From: an uncultured Bacteroidales bacterium
GTDB lineage: Bacteria; Bacteroidota; Bacteroidia; Bacteroidales; F082
DNA length: 64,000 nucleotides
Direction: 5' to 3'
Assembly: GCA_946408345.1 (NCBI GenBank)
Contig: CAMJRR010000001.1
Location: 124,001-188,000 of the forward strand
Positions 27,317-36,107 of the stretch are shown here, one piece after another; position 1 is the first letter of the stretch; each line of letters opens with the position of its first letter. The notes beneath the pieces are model-generated. The model did no database searches, had not been told where the DNA came from, and saw only the letters and a list, made by a program, of their open reading frames with translations. The position numbers and the translations under genes were made by a program.

Positions 27317-27387
27317 CTTATAGTCCCGTAGGGACGTAGGATATCAAGCAGGCGGTTTCATCCCCTGCTTTTACAAGTAGTATAGGG

Positions 27388-27987
27388 TCACACAATCCCC
27401 GTAAATCCCATAAACGCCAAAGCTAAGATGCCGGCGGTAATCAGGGCGATAGGGGTGCCCTTCATGCCCTTGGGAGGCTCCATCAGGTCGATGTGCTCGC
27501 GGATGCCAGCGAAGATGATCAAGGCCATGGCGAAGCCGAGGGCGATGCCGACGGCATAGACGATGGACTCGCCGAGGCTCAGCATGTGGGCCACGCCACC
27601 ATAGTTGAACTCCTTGGTGACCACGGTCAGCGACACGCCGAGGACGGCGCAGTTGGTCGTAATCAGCGGCAGGAACACGCCCAAGGCGGTGTACAATGAC
27701 GGACTGATTTTCTTCAGGATAATCTCCACCATCTGCACCAAAGCGGCGATGATGAGGATGAAGGCGATGGTCTGCAAGAAGGTCAGCTTCAAGGGAATCA
27801 GGATGTACTGGTTCGTCAGCCATGTCACGAGGGTGGCCAGGGTCAACACGAAGATGACGGCAGCGCCCATACCCAATGCGGTCGAGGTCTTCTTAGAGGT
27901 GCCCAGGAAGGGGCAGATACCCAGGAACTGGGAGAAGATCACGTTGTTGACCAAGATGGTCGATAAGATAATGATGAGGTATTTCAT
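27388..27987 (-). CDS. rnfA: Rnf complex membrane subunit RnfA
   Basis: A 199-residue integral membrane protein with about six transmembrane helices, starting MKYLIIILSTILVNNVIFSQFLGICPFLG. That is the RnfA/NqrE signature, with the cysteine (GICPF) that in the family helps to hold an intramembrane iron-sulfur centre. It is the last gene of the rnfBCDGEA run, with a 3-bp gap after rnfE. Rnf moves electrons from reduced ferredoxin to NAD+ and pumps Na+ or H+ out; RnfA and RnfE form the antiporter-like pair. The usual family length is ~190-200 aa, so it is complete. Confidence 0.95.
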   Translation of the reverse strand: MKYLIIILSTILVNNVIFSQFLGICPFLGTSKKTSTALGMGAAVIFVLTLATLVTWLTNQYILIPLKLTFLQTIAFILIIAALVQMVEIILKKISPSLYTALGVFLPLITTNCAVLGVSLTVVTKEFNYGGVAHMLSLGESIVYAVGIALGFAMALIIFAGIREHIDLMEPPKGMKGTPIALITAGILALAFMGFTGIV

Positions 27988-27990
27988 GGC

Positions 27991-28584
27991 TTAGTGACTT
28001 TCTTTTTTGAGTTTGTTGACGATAGCGATAACGAAGCCGAGGCAGATGAAGGCGCCGGGAGGCAGGATGAACACCAGGATGTTGGCCGTCTCGGGCAGGA
28101 TGGTGAGGCCGAAGATGGAGCCGCTGCCGAGGAACTCACGGATGCAGCCCAACAGCGTCAAGGCGAGGGTGAAGCCCAAGCCCATGCCGAGGCCGTCCAA
28201 CAGTGAAGGCCACACGGGGTTCTTCGAGGCGAAAGCCTCAGCGCGACCCAGTACGATGCAGTTCACCACGATGAGGGGGATGAACAGGCCGAGGGTCTCA
28301 TAGATGTCGGGCACGTAGGCCTGCATGACGAGTTGCACCACCGTCACGAAGGAGGCGATGACCACGATGAAGCAGGGGATACGCACCTTGTCGGGGATGA
28401 AGCCCTTCAGCAGGGAGATGAAGATATTCGACAGCACCAGCACGAAGGTGGTGGCCAAACCCATCGACATGCCGTTGATGGCACTGGTGGTCGTTGCCAA
28501 GGTCGGGCAGCAGCCCAACAGCAGCACCAGGATGGGATTTTCTTTGATGAGGCCTTTGGTAAAGGTTTGCAGATTGTTACTCAT
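27991..28584 (-). CDS. rnfE: Rnf complex membrane subunit RnfE
   Basis: A 197-residue six-helix membrane protein (TKGLIKENPILVLLLGCCP near the start; LGRAEAFASKNP mid-protein is the family hallmark). The start is chosen at the ATG complementary to 28582-28584 because AGGAGG lies about 8 bp upstream. An in-frame ATG eight codons earlier would remove that spacing. The start overlaps the rnfG stop (ATGAGTAA), implying translational coupling. The GCCP and GRAE motifs place it in the NqrD/RnfE family, the partner of RnfA. Confidence 0.93.
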   Translation of the reverse strand: MSNNLQTFTKGLIKENPILVLLLGCCPTLATTTSAINGMSMGLATTFVLVLSNIFISLLKGFIPDKVRIPCFIVVIASFVTVVQLVMQAYVPDIYETLGLFIPLIVVNCIVLGRAEAFASKNPVWPSLLDGLGMGLGFTLALTLLGCIREFLGSGSIFGLTILPETANILVFILPPGAFICLGFVIAIVNKLKKESH

Positions 28585-29251
28585 TGCTTTGTCCTCCTTC
28601 CGTTTCATTGTTCTCCTCGGCGGGAGCCGCTTCCATAACGGGAGCTGCTTCCTTGGCGGGAGCGTTGTTCATGAATTGTGCCTTGTTGGCCATGAAGGCT
28701 TGGTAAGCCTTGTTGACTGCCTTCGAGAAGGCTCTCGAAGTGATGGTGGCCGCTGTGATGGCATCGACGTCGCCGCCGTCTTTGGTGACGATAAGTCTAT
28801 AGTTGGCGGGGTTCTTGTCGACGAACTGGTCTTTGAACTTGCCGGTCATGTTGGCGCCGAGGCCCGGGGTCTCAGCGTGCGACAGCACCGAAGTGCCTTT
28901 GATGGTGCCGTCGGCGAGGAAGCCGACCATCATGTCGATCTTGCCACCGAAGCCGCCTTCGCTGGTCTTGACAGCGGCACCTTGGAAGTTACCGTTGGCA
29001 TCATAGGCGAGGTTGCAGGGGAAGGTCAAGTCGACACCCTCATAGTTGTATTTCATCGTGTCGGCCTTGTAGGTGACGTTTTCCAAAGGTAGCACGGCTT
29101 TGATGGCGGCTTCGTTCTTCTTCTGGTCGACCTCGGCGATGGCGTCTTTGGTCACGCCATAAACCAAGCCGAGCACACCGCCCGACACCGCGGCGATGAC
29201 GAACAGGGCCACGAGCATATTAATCAATGTGGATTCTTTCTTCTTAGCCAT
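28577..29251 (-). CDS. rnfG: Rnf complex FMN-binding subunit RnfG
   Basis: A 224-residue protein: one N-terminal membrane helix (INMLVALFVIAAVSGGVLGLV) and a periplasmic FMN_bind domain. The flavinylation motif is DAITAATITS, where the second threonine of the AAT core would carry covalent FMN (added by ApbE, not in this window). GGFGGKIDMMVGF is the other family hallmark. A Glu/Ala-rich C-terminal tail (about 195-224) is unconserved. It is 5 bp downstream of rnfD and overlaps rnfE by 8 bp. Confidence 0.94.
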   Translation of the reverse strand: MAKKKESTLINMLVALFVIAAVSGGVLGLVYGVTKDAIAEVDQKKNEAAIKAVLPLENVTYKADTMKYNYEGVDLTFPCNLAYDANGNFQGAAVKTSEGGFGGKIDMMVGFLADGTIKGTSVLSHAETPGLGANMTGKFKDQFVDKNPANYRLIVTKDGGDVDAITAATITSRAFSKAVNKAYQAFMANKAQFMNNAPAKEAAPVMEAAPAEENNETEGGQSNE

Positions 29252-29256
29252 GGCGA

Positions 29257-30252
29257 TTATTTTTTAGAGGGTTTGACGACTCCGAAAACTTTGGGCTTGA
29301 AGGCCTTGTTGATGAGCGGCGTGAGGGCGTTCATGATTAGGATGGCGAACGACACACCTTCGGGATAGGCACCCCACAAACGAATCACCACGGTGATGAA
29401 ACCGATGCCGAAACCGAATAGGATCTTGCCTCGGATGGTCATGGGTGAGGTCACCATGTCGGTAGCCATGAAGAAGGCACCGAGGAGGAGACCGCCATAC
29501 ACGAGGTGGTACCACGGGGCGATGTACTGAGTCGGGTCGACGAGGTGACAAATGCCCGTGAAGATGAACACGGTGAGCAGGATGCTCAATGGAGTAAAGA
29601 TCTCAATGACTTTGCGGCAGATGAGGTAGATGGCACCGAGCAATAGGGCAATGGCACATACCTCGCCGAAGGCACCGCCACGGTTACCTAAAACCATGTC
29701 GAGGAACTGCATGTTGCCAGCTTCGGCCAATGTGCCGACACCTGCTTCTTTCAGGATGCCGAGCGGAGTGGGACCCGTGACGGCGTCAGCGAAGAAGCCT
29801 TTGTCAAAGATAGGTGCAGCTTGCGGCCAGGTGGTCATGGCGGTCGGGAACGACACTAGCATAAACACACGGCCTACTAAAGCGGGGTTGAAGGGGTTCT
29901 TGCCCAAACCGCCAAAGGCCATCTTGCCGATGCCGATGGCGACGATGCTACCCACGATGGCCATCCAGATGGGAAGGTTGGCTGGCACATTGAAGGCCAA
30001 CAACACACCCGTTAGTGCGGCCGAGCCGTCGTTGATGGTCAAGGGGCCTTTGATGAGGAATTTCTGAATGAGCCATTCGGTCAGCATGCAGGTGGCCACC
30101 GTGATGAGGGTCAGGCGGAGGGCATACCAGCCGAAATAATAGATGGCCACAAGCAAGGCGGGAACCAACGCGAGGAGCACACGATACATGATCTTCCTCG
30201 TGTTTTCCGTCGAATGCACATGCGGCGAACCGGATATTGTGTATTTGTTCAT
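29257..30252 (-). CDS. rnfD: Rnf complex membrane subunit RnfD
   Basis: A 331-residue multispanning membrane protein of the NqrB/RnfD family. It starts SGSPHVHSTENTRKIMYRV, and has GGLGKNPFNPALVGR in the middle and FFMATDMVTSPMTIRGK near the end, both typical. TGPTPLG resembles the S/T-G-A-T type flavinylation motif of RnfD; note that the alanine is replaced by proline. RnfD passes electrons across the membrane with RnfG. Gap to rnfC is 30 bp of AT-rich repeats. Confidence 0.94.
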   Translation of the reverse strand: MNKYTISGSPHVHSTENTRKIMYRVLLALVPALLVAIYYFGWYALRLTLITVATCMLTEWLIQKFLIKGPLTINDGSAALTGVLLAFNVPANLPIWMAIVGSIVAIGIGKMAFGGLGKNPFNPALVGRVFMLVSFPTAMTTWPQAAPIFDKGFFADAVTGPTPLGILKEAGVGTLAEAGNMQFLDMVLGNRGGAFGEVCAIALLLGAIYLICRKVIEIFTPLSILLTVFIFTGICHLVDPTQYIAPWYHLVYGGLLLGAFFMATDMVTSPMTIRGKILFGFGIGFITVVIRLWGAYPEGVSFAILIMNALTPLINKAFKPKVFGVVKPSKK

Positions 30253-30282
30253 ATTTCAAATTTAAGATTTAAAATTCAAAAT

Positions 30283-31635
30283 TTATTTCTGATTACGCGC
30301 ACGGATGATGGCGCCCGTCTTGGCCTTGCCATAGCGGATGTAGTCGAGCAGCGGGATGTTGGCAGGACAAGTGAACTCGCAGGAACCGCATTCGATGCAG
30401 TCCATGATATGGTTCTTCTCGGTCTCGTCGAAGTCGTTCTGCTTGGCCACTTTGTGGAGCAAGAAGGGCTGTAAGCCCATCGGGCAGGCCATGGCGCAGC
30501 GACCGCAGCGGATGCAGTTGGTTTGACGACGGTCTTGTGCCTCGTTGAGGGTCATCAGCAGGATACCCGACGTGCCTTTGATGCAAGGGAAGTTGGTGAC
30601 CGACACCGACTTACCCATCATGGGGCCGCCATTGATGACATCGGTGATGCCTTCGGGAAGACCGCCAGCGGCCTCAATGAGGAGGTCCGCAGGCGTGCCG
30701 AAACGCACACGGAAGTTGCCGGGTTTCTTGACCGATTTTCCTGTGACGGTGACGATGCGTTCAATCAAAGGCTTGTTCTTCTGCACAGCTTCATAGACGG
30801 CATAGGTCGAAGCCACGTTGACAACGACACAACCCGTCTCGATGGGCAGTTTGCCCGACGGCACCTCGCGTCCCGTGATGGCTTTGATGATTTGCTTTTC
30901 ACCACCCTGCGGGTATTTGGTCTTCAAAGGTTGCACCTCAATGCCAGCGTACAGGTCTTTATGTTCGTTGATGGTCTTGTCCAAAAGCTCGATGGCCTTC
31001 ATCTTGTTGGTCTCGATGCCGATGATGCCCTTGTCAGTGTTGACGGCTTTCATCAGGATTTTGACGCCCATGAGGAACTCTTGCGTCTTCTCCAACAGGA
31101 GGCGATAGTCGCAGGTAAGATAAGGCTCACATTCAGCCGCGTTGATGATGACGTATTCGGCTTTCTTGCCTTCAGGAACCATGAGTTTGACGTGAGTGGG
31201 GAAGGTGGCGCCGCCCATGCCGACGATACCGCATTCCTTTACCTTGTCGATAATCTGTTTGGAGTCCAACTTGATGTCTGTGAGCAGTTTATCGGTCTCG
31301 ATGATGCCCTCGGCCCATTGGTCGGGTTCCACGTCAATGAAGACGGCGGGCTTGTAGTATCCCGTGTGGTCCATCACCACGTCGATTTTGGCGACAGTGC
31401 CTGTGGCGGGTGAGTGGACGTTGGCCGAGATGAAGCCTTTGGCCGTGCCGATGAGTTGGCCCGTCAGCACATGGTCACCTTTGTTGACGATGCAGTCAGC
31501 CGGTGCGCCAAGGCATTGTCCCAGCGGGACGATGATCTGCTTGGGCATCGGAAAGTCTTGTATGGGCAGGTCAGCCGAGAGTTTGTTCTCTTCGGGATGC
31601 ACGCCGCCCTTTTTGAAAGTCTTTATCGGGTTCAT
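30283..31635 (-). CDS. rnfC: Rnf complex NADH-oxidoreductase-like subunit RnfC
   Basis: A 450-residue soluble subunit. It has an N-terminal RnfC barrel-sandwich region (LIGTAKGFISANVHSPATGT), a flavin/NAD-binding Rossmann part with GMGGATFPTHVKL, an SLBB region and, near the C-terminus, two 4Fe-4S motifs: CIRCGRCAMACP and CIECGSCEFTCP. In the complex it transfers electrons to NAD+ on the cytoplasmic side. The start overlaps the rnfB stop by 4 bp (ATGA), a sign of coupling. Length is typical. Confidence 0.95.
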   Translation of the reverse strand: MNPIKTFKKGGVHPEENKLSADLPIQDFPMPKQIIVPLGQCLGAPADCIVNKGDHVLTGQLIGTAKGFISANVHSPATGTVAKIDVVMDHTGYYKPAVFIDVEPDQWAEGIIETDKLLTDIKLDSKQIIDKVKECGIVGMGGATFPTHVKLMVPEGKKAEYVIINAAECEPYLTCDYRLLLEKTQEFLMGVKILMKAVNTDKGIIGIETNKMKAIELLDKTINEHKDLYAGIEVQPLKTKYPQGGEKQIIKAITGREVPSGKLPIETGCVVVNVASTYAVYEAVQKNKPLIERIVTVTGKSVKKPGNFRVRFGTPADLLIEAAGGLPEGITDVINGGPMMGKSVSVTNFPCIKGTSGILLMTLNEAQDRRQTNCIRCGRCAMACPMGLQPFLLHKVAKQNDFDETEKNHIMDCIECGSCEFTCPANIPLLDYIRYGKAKTGAIIRARNQK

Positions 31636-32570
31636 GCTGTGACGTTGTTTTCGTGTTTGACTTCAGTTTTGACCTCGACAGGTTGAGCTTTTGGCTCTAC
31701 CTTGATGGCAGGTTCGGCACCTTGCAGGGCAGGGGCCTCTGGCTTAGGTGCGGGGAAGTTGATGGCGTGGATGCTGCCACGTGGGCAAACCTTGGCGCAC
31801 TTGCCGCAGGCCTTACACTTGGCTGGGTCGATGTAGGCGAGGTTGCCGCGCATCTCGATGGCCTCGAAGGGACATTCTTTCAGGCACTTCTGACAGCCGA
31901 TGCAGCCCACAGAGCAGTTCTTGACGACCAAGGCACCCTTGTCGGTGTTGACGCAGCAAACGTAGACGCGACGGTCTTTCTTGCCACGAGGACGCACCTC
32001 GATGATGCCACGCGGGCAGGTCTTGGCACAAACACCGCAACCCACGCATTTGTCGGGGTCGACGACGGGCAGGCCTGTCTCTTTGTCGATGTGCAGCGCG
32101 TCGAAGTTGCACTTCTTCACGCAATCGCCTAGGCCGAGGCAACCTTTCGAGCAGCCGCCTTCGCCGGCATACAACGTGTTGGCGAAAGCACAGATGTCCG
32201 CACCTTCATAATGTACCTTGGAGGGCGAGTTCTTGCAGCCACCGTTGCAGCGAACCACAGCGATTTTAGGTTCGAAAGTGCCAGCGGTAAGGCCTAAAAC
32301 GGCGGCCACCTTGCCCATGTCGGTGCCAGGGCAGGCCAAACCATCGATGTTGCCTTTTTCGGCGGCTTGTTTCACACAAGCTTCGGCCAAGGCACGGCAG
32401 CCTGCAAAGCCGCAGCCGCCACAGTTGGCGCCGGGCAGACAGGCCTCCGCTTCATCAATCAAAGGGTTCTCTTCCACCTTGAACTTCTGTGCCACGAAGT
32501 ACAGAACCACGGCCAATATGCCGCCCAAGATTCCGAGAACCGCTAAGGAAATTAGTAAAGTATTACTCAT
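31632..32570 (-). CDS. rnfB: Rnf complex ferredoxin subunit RnfB
   Basis: A 312-residue protein with an N-terminal membrane anchor (LLISLAVLGILGGILAVVLYF), a CLPGANCGGCGFAGC cluster (4Fe-4S domain), then several ferredoxin-type motifs (CLGLGDCVKKC, CVGCGVCAKTC, CIGCQKCLKEC, CKACGKCAKVC). It accepts electrons from soluble ferredoxin. The last ~45 residues are Pro/Glu/Lys-rich and probably flexible. It is first in the operon; a canonical promoter (32610-32640) lies just upstream. Confidence 0.95.
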   Translation of the reverse strand: MSNTLLISLAVLGILGGILAVVLYFVAQKFKVEENPLIDEAEACLPGANCGGCGFAGCRALAEACVKQAAEKGNIDGLACPGTDMGKVAAVLGLTAGTFEPKIAVVRCNGGCKNSPSKVHYEGADICAFANTLYAGEGGCSKGCLGLGDCVKKCNFDALHIDKETGLPVVDPDKCVGCGVCAKTCPRGIIEVRPRGKKDRRVYVCCVNTDKGALVVKNCSVGCIGCQKCLKECPFEAIEMRGNLAYIDPAKCKACGKCAKVCPRGSIHAINFPAPKPEAPALQGAEPAIKVEPKAQPVEVKTEVKHENNVTA

Positions 32571-32609
32571 CTGTATAGAATTTTGAGTTTGTTTTCGATT
32601 TTAAACCTG

Positions 32610-32640
32610 CAAAAATACGGAAACTCCTTTTTTTGACAAA
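32610..32640 (-). promoter_or_regulatory. rnf operon promoter
   Basis: TTTG (-33, complement of 32637-32640), 19 bp, TATTTTTG (-7, complement of 32610-32617): an exact fit to the Bacteroidetes sigma-A consensus. It lies 40 bp before the rnfB ATG and downstream of the RseC gene, so rnf can be transcribed on its own. The rest of the 32571-32746 gap is AT-rich. Confidence 0.8.
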
Positions 32641-32746
32641 GGAAATTTTTTGGAAATTTTGGATGCAGGTTCTAATTGCATTACAAAATTATGCAATTCA
32701 CATTATACAAATTGTATAAAAATTTAAAAAATAGTATAATAAATTA

Positions 32747-33163
32747 TTATTCAATAATATATAAGAATTGTTTTTTTAATTTGTCGCGCTTCAGATAGAG
32801 GATTATATAATAAGGTACAAGCGCAACGATGCTGATGAGTGCGGCAAGGCCATCGTTTATGCCTAGGCCGAGGCAGACGAAGAGCACAGCCAAAAGCAAA
32901 ATGATAGGAATGAGATAGGCCAAAACAGCGGCTTTGTTGCCCTGGCCAATGGCCATTCTAACATTGACTTTCTGGTTGATTGTAAACTCCTTGTCCTTAG
33001 GCCGTGGTACGGTGAGGATCTTCTCAGCTTGTTCGCCCATGCCGCAGGCACTCTTGGCATGACAGGCCGCGCAGGCACTCTGTGCCAGTATCTTGATTTC
33101 CAGTTCGTCGTCAGTGATTTTGGTGACGATGCCTTCGTGAGAGATAGTTTCTGTGTTTTTCAT
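32747..33163 (-). CDS. RseC/MucC-family protein (SoxR-reducing-system type)
   Basis: A 138-residue protein with an N-terminal beta region and cysteine cluster SACAACHAKSACGMGEQ (CxxCxxxxxC-like), then two membrane helices (VLAYLIPIILLLAVLFVCLG and LAALISIVALVPYYIILYL). This matches the RseC/MucC family, which is regularly placed directly before rnfB in Bacteroidetes. It is thought to assist electron transfer or maturation of Rnf, but the exact role here is inference. Length is usual. Its promoter gives a start site at or next to the ATG (33168-33199). Confidence 0.85.
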   Translation of the reverse strand: MKNTETISHEGIVTKITDDELEIKILAQSACAACHAKSACGMGEQAEKILTVPRPKDKEFTINQKVNVRMAIGQGNKAAVLAYLIPIILLLAVLFVCLGLGINDGLAALISIVALVPYYIILYLKRDKLKKQFLYIIE

Positions 33164-33167
33164 GCCG

Positions 33168-33199
33168 CAAAATTACTTTTTTTTCGTGATTCAACCAAA
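33168..33199 (-). promoter_or_regulatory. Promoter of RseC gene, possibly leaderless
   Basis: TTTG (complement of 33196-33199), 20 bp, TAATTTTG (complement of 33168-33175). The -7 box ends 4 bp before the ATG at 33163. It overlaps the divergent promoter for 33234. Confidence 0.65.
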
Positions 33200-33205
33200 A
33201 ACCAC

Positions 33206-33213
33206 TACTTTTG
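33206..33213 (+). promoter_or_regulatory. -7 box of YihY/BrkB gene
   Basis: TACTTTTG, exact TAnnTTTG, 20 bp before the ATG at 33234. The upstream -33 region is T-rich without a perfect TTTG. Confidence 0.6.
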
Positions 33214-33233
33214 CAAATTAATTCATTTGAATT

Positions 33234-34550
33234 ATGGCTGAAAAGGAGAAGAAAGACGGTAGACTGAAGCTATGGCTTACGGCACAAACGGATAAGTTGA
33301 GAGTATGGTATCACCGTGACGACAACTTTCTGCGTGTAGTTCGTTTTCCAGGCACCAAAGTGCCTATGATGGATGTGCTGATAGAATTCATAAAACTGTT
33401 CACCAAAGGTCGTACTGTTGACCGAGCTGCTGGGGTGGCGTTCAATTTCTTCGTGGCTCTTTTCCCGCTCATTTTGTTCTTCTTCACTTTGATTCCCTAC
33501 ATTCCCATCCCGAATCTATACGATAGGTTGATGATGGCTATGGATGATTTTCTTATCCCATCGGGAACGCTTGATTATGTGAAGGATACTATTGATGGCA
33601 TTATGAATCAGCCTCATGATGGATTGCTTTCCATTAGTATTGTTTTGTGCTTGATTTTCGGTTCCAGTGGCATTGTGGCTGTCTTCAATGGTTTCCGCAA
33701 TGTGTATGCCGATTATGTCTCTCCCAAAGGGTTGGGACTGAAAGGTTGGCTCGTGCAACGCTGTTTCGCCATCCTTATGCTTATCATCATTGGTGCGTTG
33801 CTGGTGCTTTCGGTACTGTTGATTTCTTTGGGTGGCATGGCTATTAAATGGTTGGTGACACAGCAAATCATCGAAGGAGGGTCGTTTACCTTCTTCTTGT
33901 TCAGTGTATTACGATGGGTGATAGGTGTCTTTGCTTTGTGTTTTGGCATAGCGATGTTGTATTATTTCGGTAATGTCAGGTTTGGGGAACAATACCGCAA
34001 GGAACTTAGGTTTCCGCGTTCGAATGGTAAGAAATACCGCGAGTTTGTCGTCTTCAGCCCAGGTGCCATTCTCGCCACCACTTTATTTGTCTTGGGTACG
34101 TTGGCCTTCAACACTTACATCTCCAACTTCTCTCGTTACAATGTTTTGTATGGCTCCATTGGCACATTGATTATCCTGCTGCTTTGGATTTGGGTTGTCG
34201 CCATCCTTATCTTGGCGGGCAACGACTTGAATTCGGGCATTCGTCGTGGTACGGACAAAAAGAGTAATGCGGAAAACGAGATACGCCGCCGTGAGATTGT
34301 CATTGAGGATTTGAAAAAGCACATCAAGGCTTATCAGTCGGCCAATGAATATCGTGAAGGGAGAATTGAGGATTTGAGGAAAACCATAGCAGAAACTGAG
34401 GCCATCATCCAAAATGTCGAGGAGGAGAAAAAGGACTACGATTTGATTATCAAGGCTTACCAGGATTATGTTGAGTTGGAGAGGAAACGCTCAGATGAAC
34501 AATACAATATCAATCCTGCCGAGAGAGGGAAAACCGTGAACAAAGATTAG
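33234..34550 (+). CDS. YihY/BrkB-family membrane protein with coiled-coil tail
   Basis: A 438-residue protein with about six membrane helices over residues ~55-330. Family landmarks are DRAAGVAFNFFVALFPLILF and the GTLIILLLWIWVVAILILAG block near the end of the domain. YihY-type proteins were once called RNase BN, an assignment now regarded as wrong; their function is unknown, possibly in transport. Here the domain is followed by a ~100-residue, charged coiled coil (NAENEIRRREIVIEDLKKH to about residue 425), longer than in the usual ~300-330 aa family members. It is 9 bp upstream of the flippase gene, so the two are likely co-transcribed. Confidence 0.85.
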   Translation: MAEKEKKDGRLKLWLTAQTDKLRVWYHRDDNFLRVVRFPGTKVPMMDVLIEFIKLFTKGRTVDRAAGVAFNFFVALFPLILFFFTLIPYIPIPNLYDRLMMAMDDFLIPSGTLDYVKDTIDGIMNQPHDGLLSISIVLCLIFGSSGIVAVFNGFRNVYADYVSPKGLGLKGWLVQRCFAILMLIIIGALLVLSVLLISLGGMAIKWLVTQQIIEGGSFTFFLFSVLRWVIGVFALCFGIAMLYYFGNVRFGEQYRKELRFPRSNGKKYREFVVFSPGAILATTLFVLGTLAFNTYISNFSRYNVLYGSIGTLIILLLWIWVVAILILAGNDLNSGIRRGTDKKSNAENEIRRREIVIEDLKKHIKAYQSANEYREGRIEDLRKTIAETEAIIQNVEEEKKDYDLIIKAYQDYVELERKRSDEQYNINPAERGKTVNKD

Positions 34551-34559
34551 ACAAGCACC

Positions 34560-36107
34560 ATGGGTATCGTAGCGCGACAGAGCATCAAGGGCACCATTGC
34601 CACCTATATCGGAGTGGCGGTGGGCATCGTCACGACCTTTTTTATCCAGACGAAAGCCCTTCAGCCTGAGCAGATTGGCCTCATTGACATTTTGCTGCAA
34701 TGTTCCCTGCTGTTTGGCGGTTTGGCACAATTGGGCACCAATTCGTCGGCCATGCGCTATTATCCTTTCTTCAAGGATGAAAACCATCGCGACCATGGTT
34801 TTTTCGGCTGGACGCTAATCGTTCCACTCATAGGATTCTCCGTATTTCTGTTGGCGTTTTTCGCTTTCAAAGGGTCTATCGTGCATTTCTTTACGAAGGA
34901 TTCTGAAGTCGGGGCTGACTTGTTCGCCAAATACGTCAATTTCGTTGTCCCGTTGGCGTTTTTTATGCTCTACATCTCTGTTTTTGAGACGAATAGCAAC
35001 CTGTTGCTGCGCATCGTATTGCCCAAATTCATCCGTGAGGTTGGCTTGAGGGTGGCTACGGCAGTGGTTTACCTTTTGTATTTCTACAAAGTCATTGATT
35101 TTGACGGTGTTATTATTGGATTTTGTGTTTTTTATGGGCTGGCAACGCTCATCAATATCGTCTATTTGCTTTCATTGAAACGGGTTTCGTTCAAGATAGA
35201 GCGGAGCTTCATCAAGGCGGAATTGCGACGCGATTTCCTGTTCTATACCTTGTTTATGATCACGGCGGCCTTGGCGGGCAATGTGATACCTATGTTGAGC
35301 AAGTTCTTTGTTGCGGCCAAGACGAGTTTCCATTTGGCAGGTGTTTTCACTATCGCCACCAACATCGCTGCATTGGTTGAGATGCCCTACCGTTCGTTGG
35401 GCGCCATTTCGAGGCCGCATATCTCCGAGGCTATGGCCAAACAAGATGTGAAGCAGGCTGACTTCTTGTGCAAGACCGTGGCCTTGCATCAGTTCATAGC
35501 TGGCACTTTCGTCTTTTTCATCATTTGGATCAACATAGACTTCATCTTTGATTTGCTGCCCAATGGCGACATTTACCGCTTAGGCAAATGGGCCGTGCTC
35601 ATCTTGTCGCTGAGCCGTCTCATTTATTCAACCCTTGGCGTGACTACCACGGCATTGAGCTATTCGAAGTATTACTATTATTCTTTGGCTTTCACCATCT
35701 TATTGGCGGGCATGTCAGTAGGCCTTAATGCGTGGTGGGTGCCCAAGTGGGATATCAACGGTGGCGCCTTGGCCCAAGTGGTGTCGTATCTCGTCTATTT
35801 CATCTTGTTGCTTGCTTTCATCAAGTGGAAGATTGGAGTGAATCCACTGTCGGTGAAACTGATTCCTGTAGCGATAGTGGTGTTGGTCTTGTTTGCCCTC
35901 AATTGGCTGTGGACGAGTGCCTTGACGCCGTTGATTGTAAAACCTTTTGCCAAACCAGTTGTAGGCTTGGCTATCAATGCTATATTGAAAACCATCCTGT
36001 TCCTTGCATTGGGTTTGATAATCCTCTATAAACTGAAAGTCTCCCAATCGGTGAACGACTTGATTGACAGGGGATTGAAGATGGCTTTCGGTAAAAAGCT
36101 GGATTAA
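34560..36107 (+). CDS. Polysaccharide flippase (Wzx-like, MOP superfamily)
   Basis: A 515-residue protein with about 12-14 hydrophobic helices, beginning MGIVARQSIKGTIATYIGVA and including LAQLGTNSSAMRYYPFF, a motif common in oligosaccharide flippases of the MATE/MOP superfamily. It would move lipid-linked sugar units across the inner membrane. It follows the YihY gene by 9 bp. It ends convergently against the 672-aa gene: the shared TTAA at 36104-36107 supplies both TAA stop codons. The glycosyltransferase operon about 7 kb downstream could supply its substrate, but that is inference. Confidence 0.85.
   Translation: MGIVARQSIKGTIATYIGVAVGIVTTFFIQTKALQPEQIGLIDILLQCSLLFGGLAQLGTNSSAMRYYPFFKDENHRDHGFFGWTLIVPLIGFSVFLLAFFAFKGSIVHFFTKDSEVGADLFAKYVNFVVPLAFFMLYISVFETNSNLLLRIVLPKFIREVGLRVATAVVYLLYFYKVIDFDGVIIGFCVFYGLATLINIVYLLSLKRVSFKIERSFIKAELRRDFLFYTLFMITAALAGNVIPMLSKFFVAAKTSFHLAGVFTIATNIAALVEMPYRSLGAISRPHISEAMAKQDVKQADFLCKTVALHQFIAGTFVFFIIWINIDFIFDLLPNGDIYRLGKWAVLILSLSRLIYSTLGVTTTALSYSKYYYYSLAFTILLAGMSVGLNAWWVPKWDINGGALAQVVSYLVYFILLLAFIKWKIGVNPLSVKLIPVAIVVLVLFALNWLWTSALTPLIVKPFAKPVVGLAINAILKTILFLALGLIILYKLKVSQSVNDLIDRGLKMAFGKKLD

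Noticed and set aside
28325..29092. Plus-strand open frame opposite rnfE/rnfG
   Set aside because: Antisense to two clear Rnf genes; composition follows complementary codon bias.
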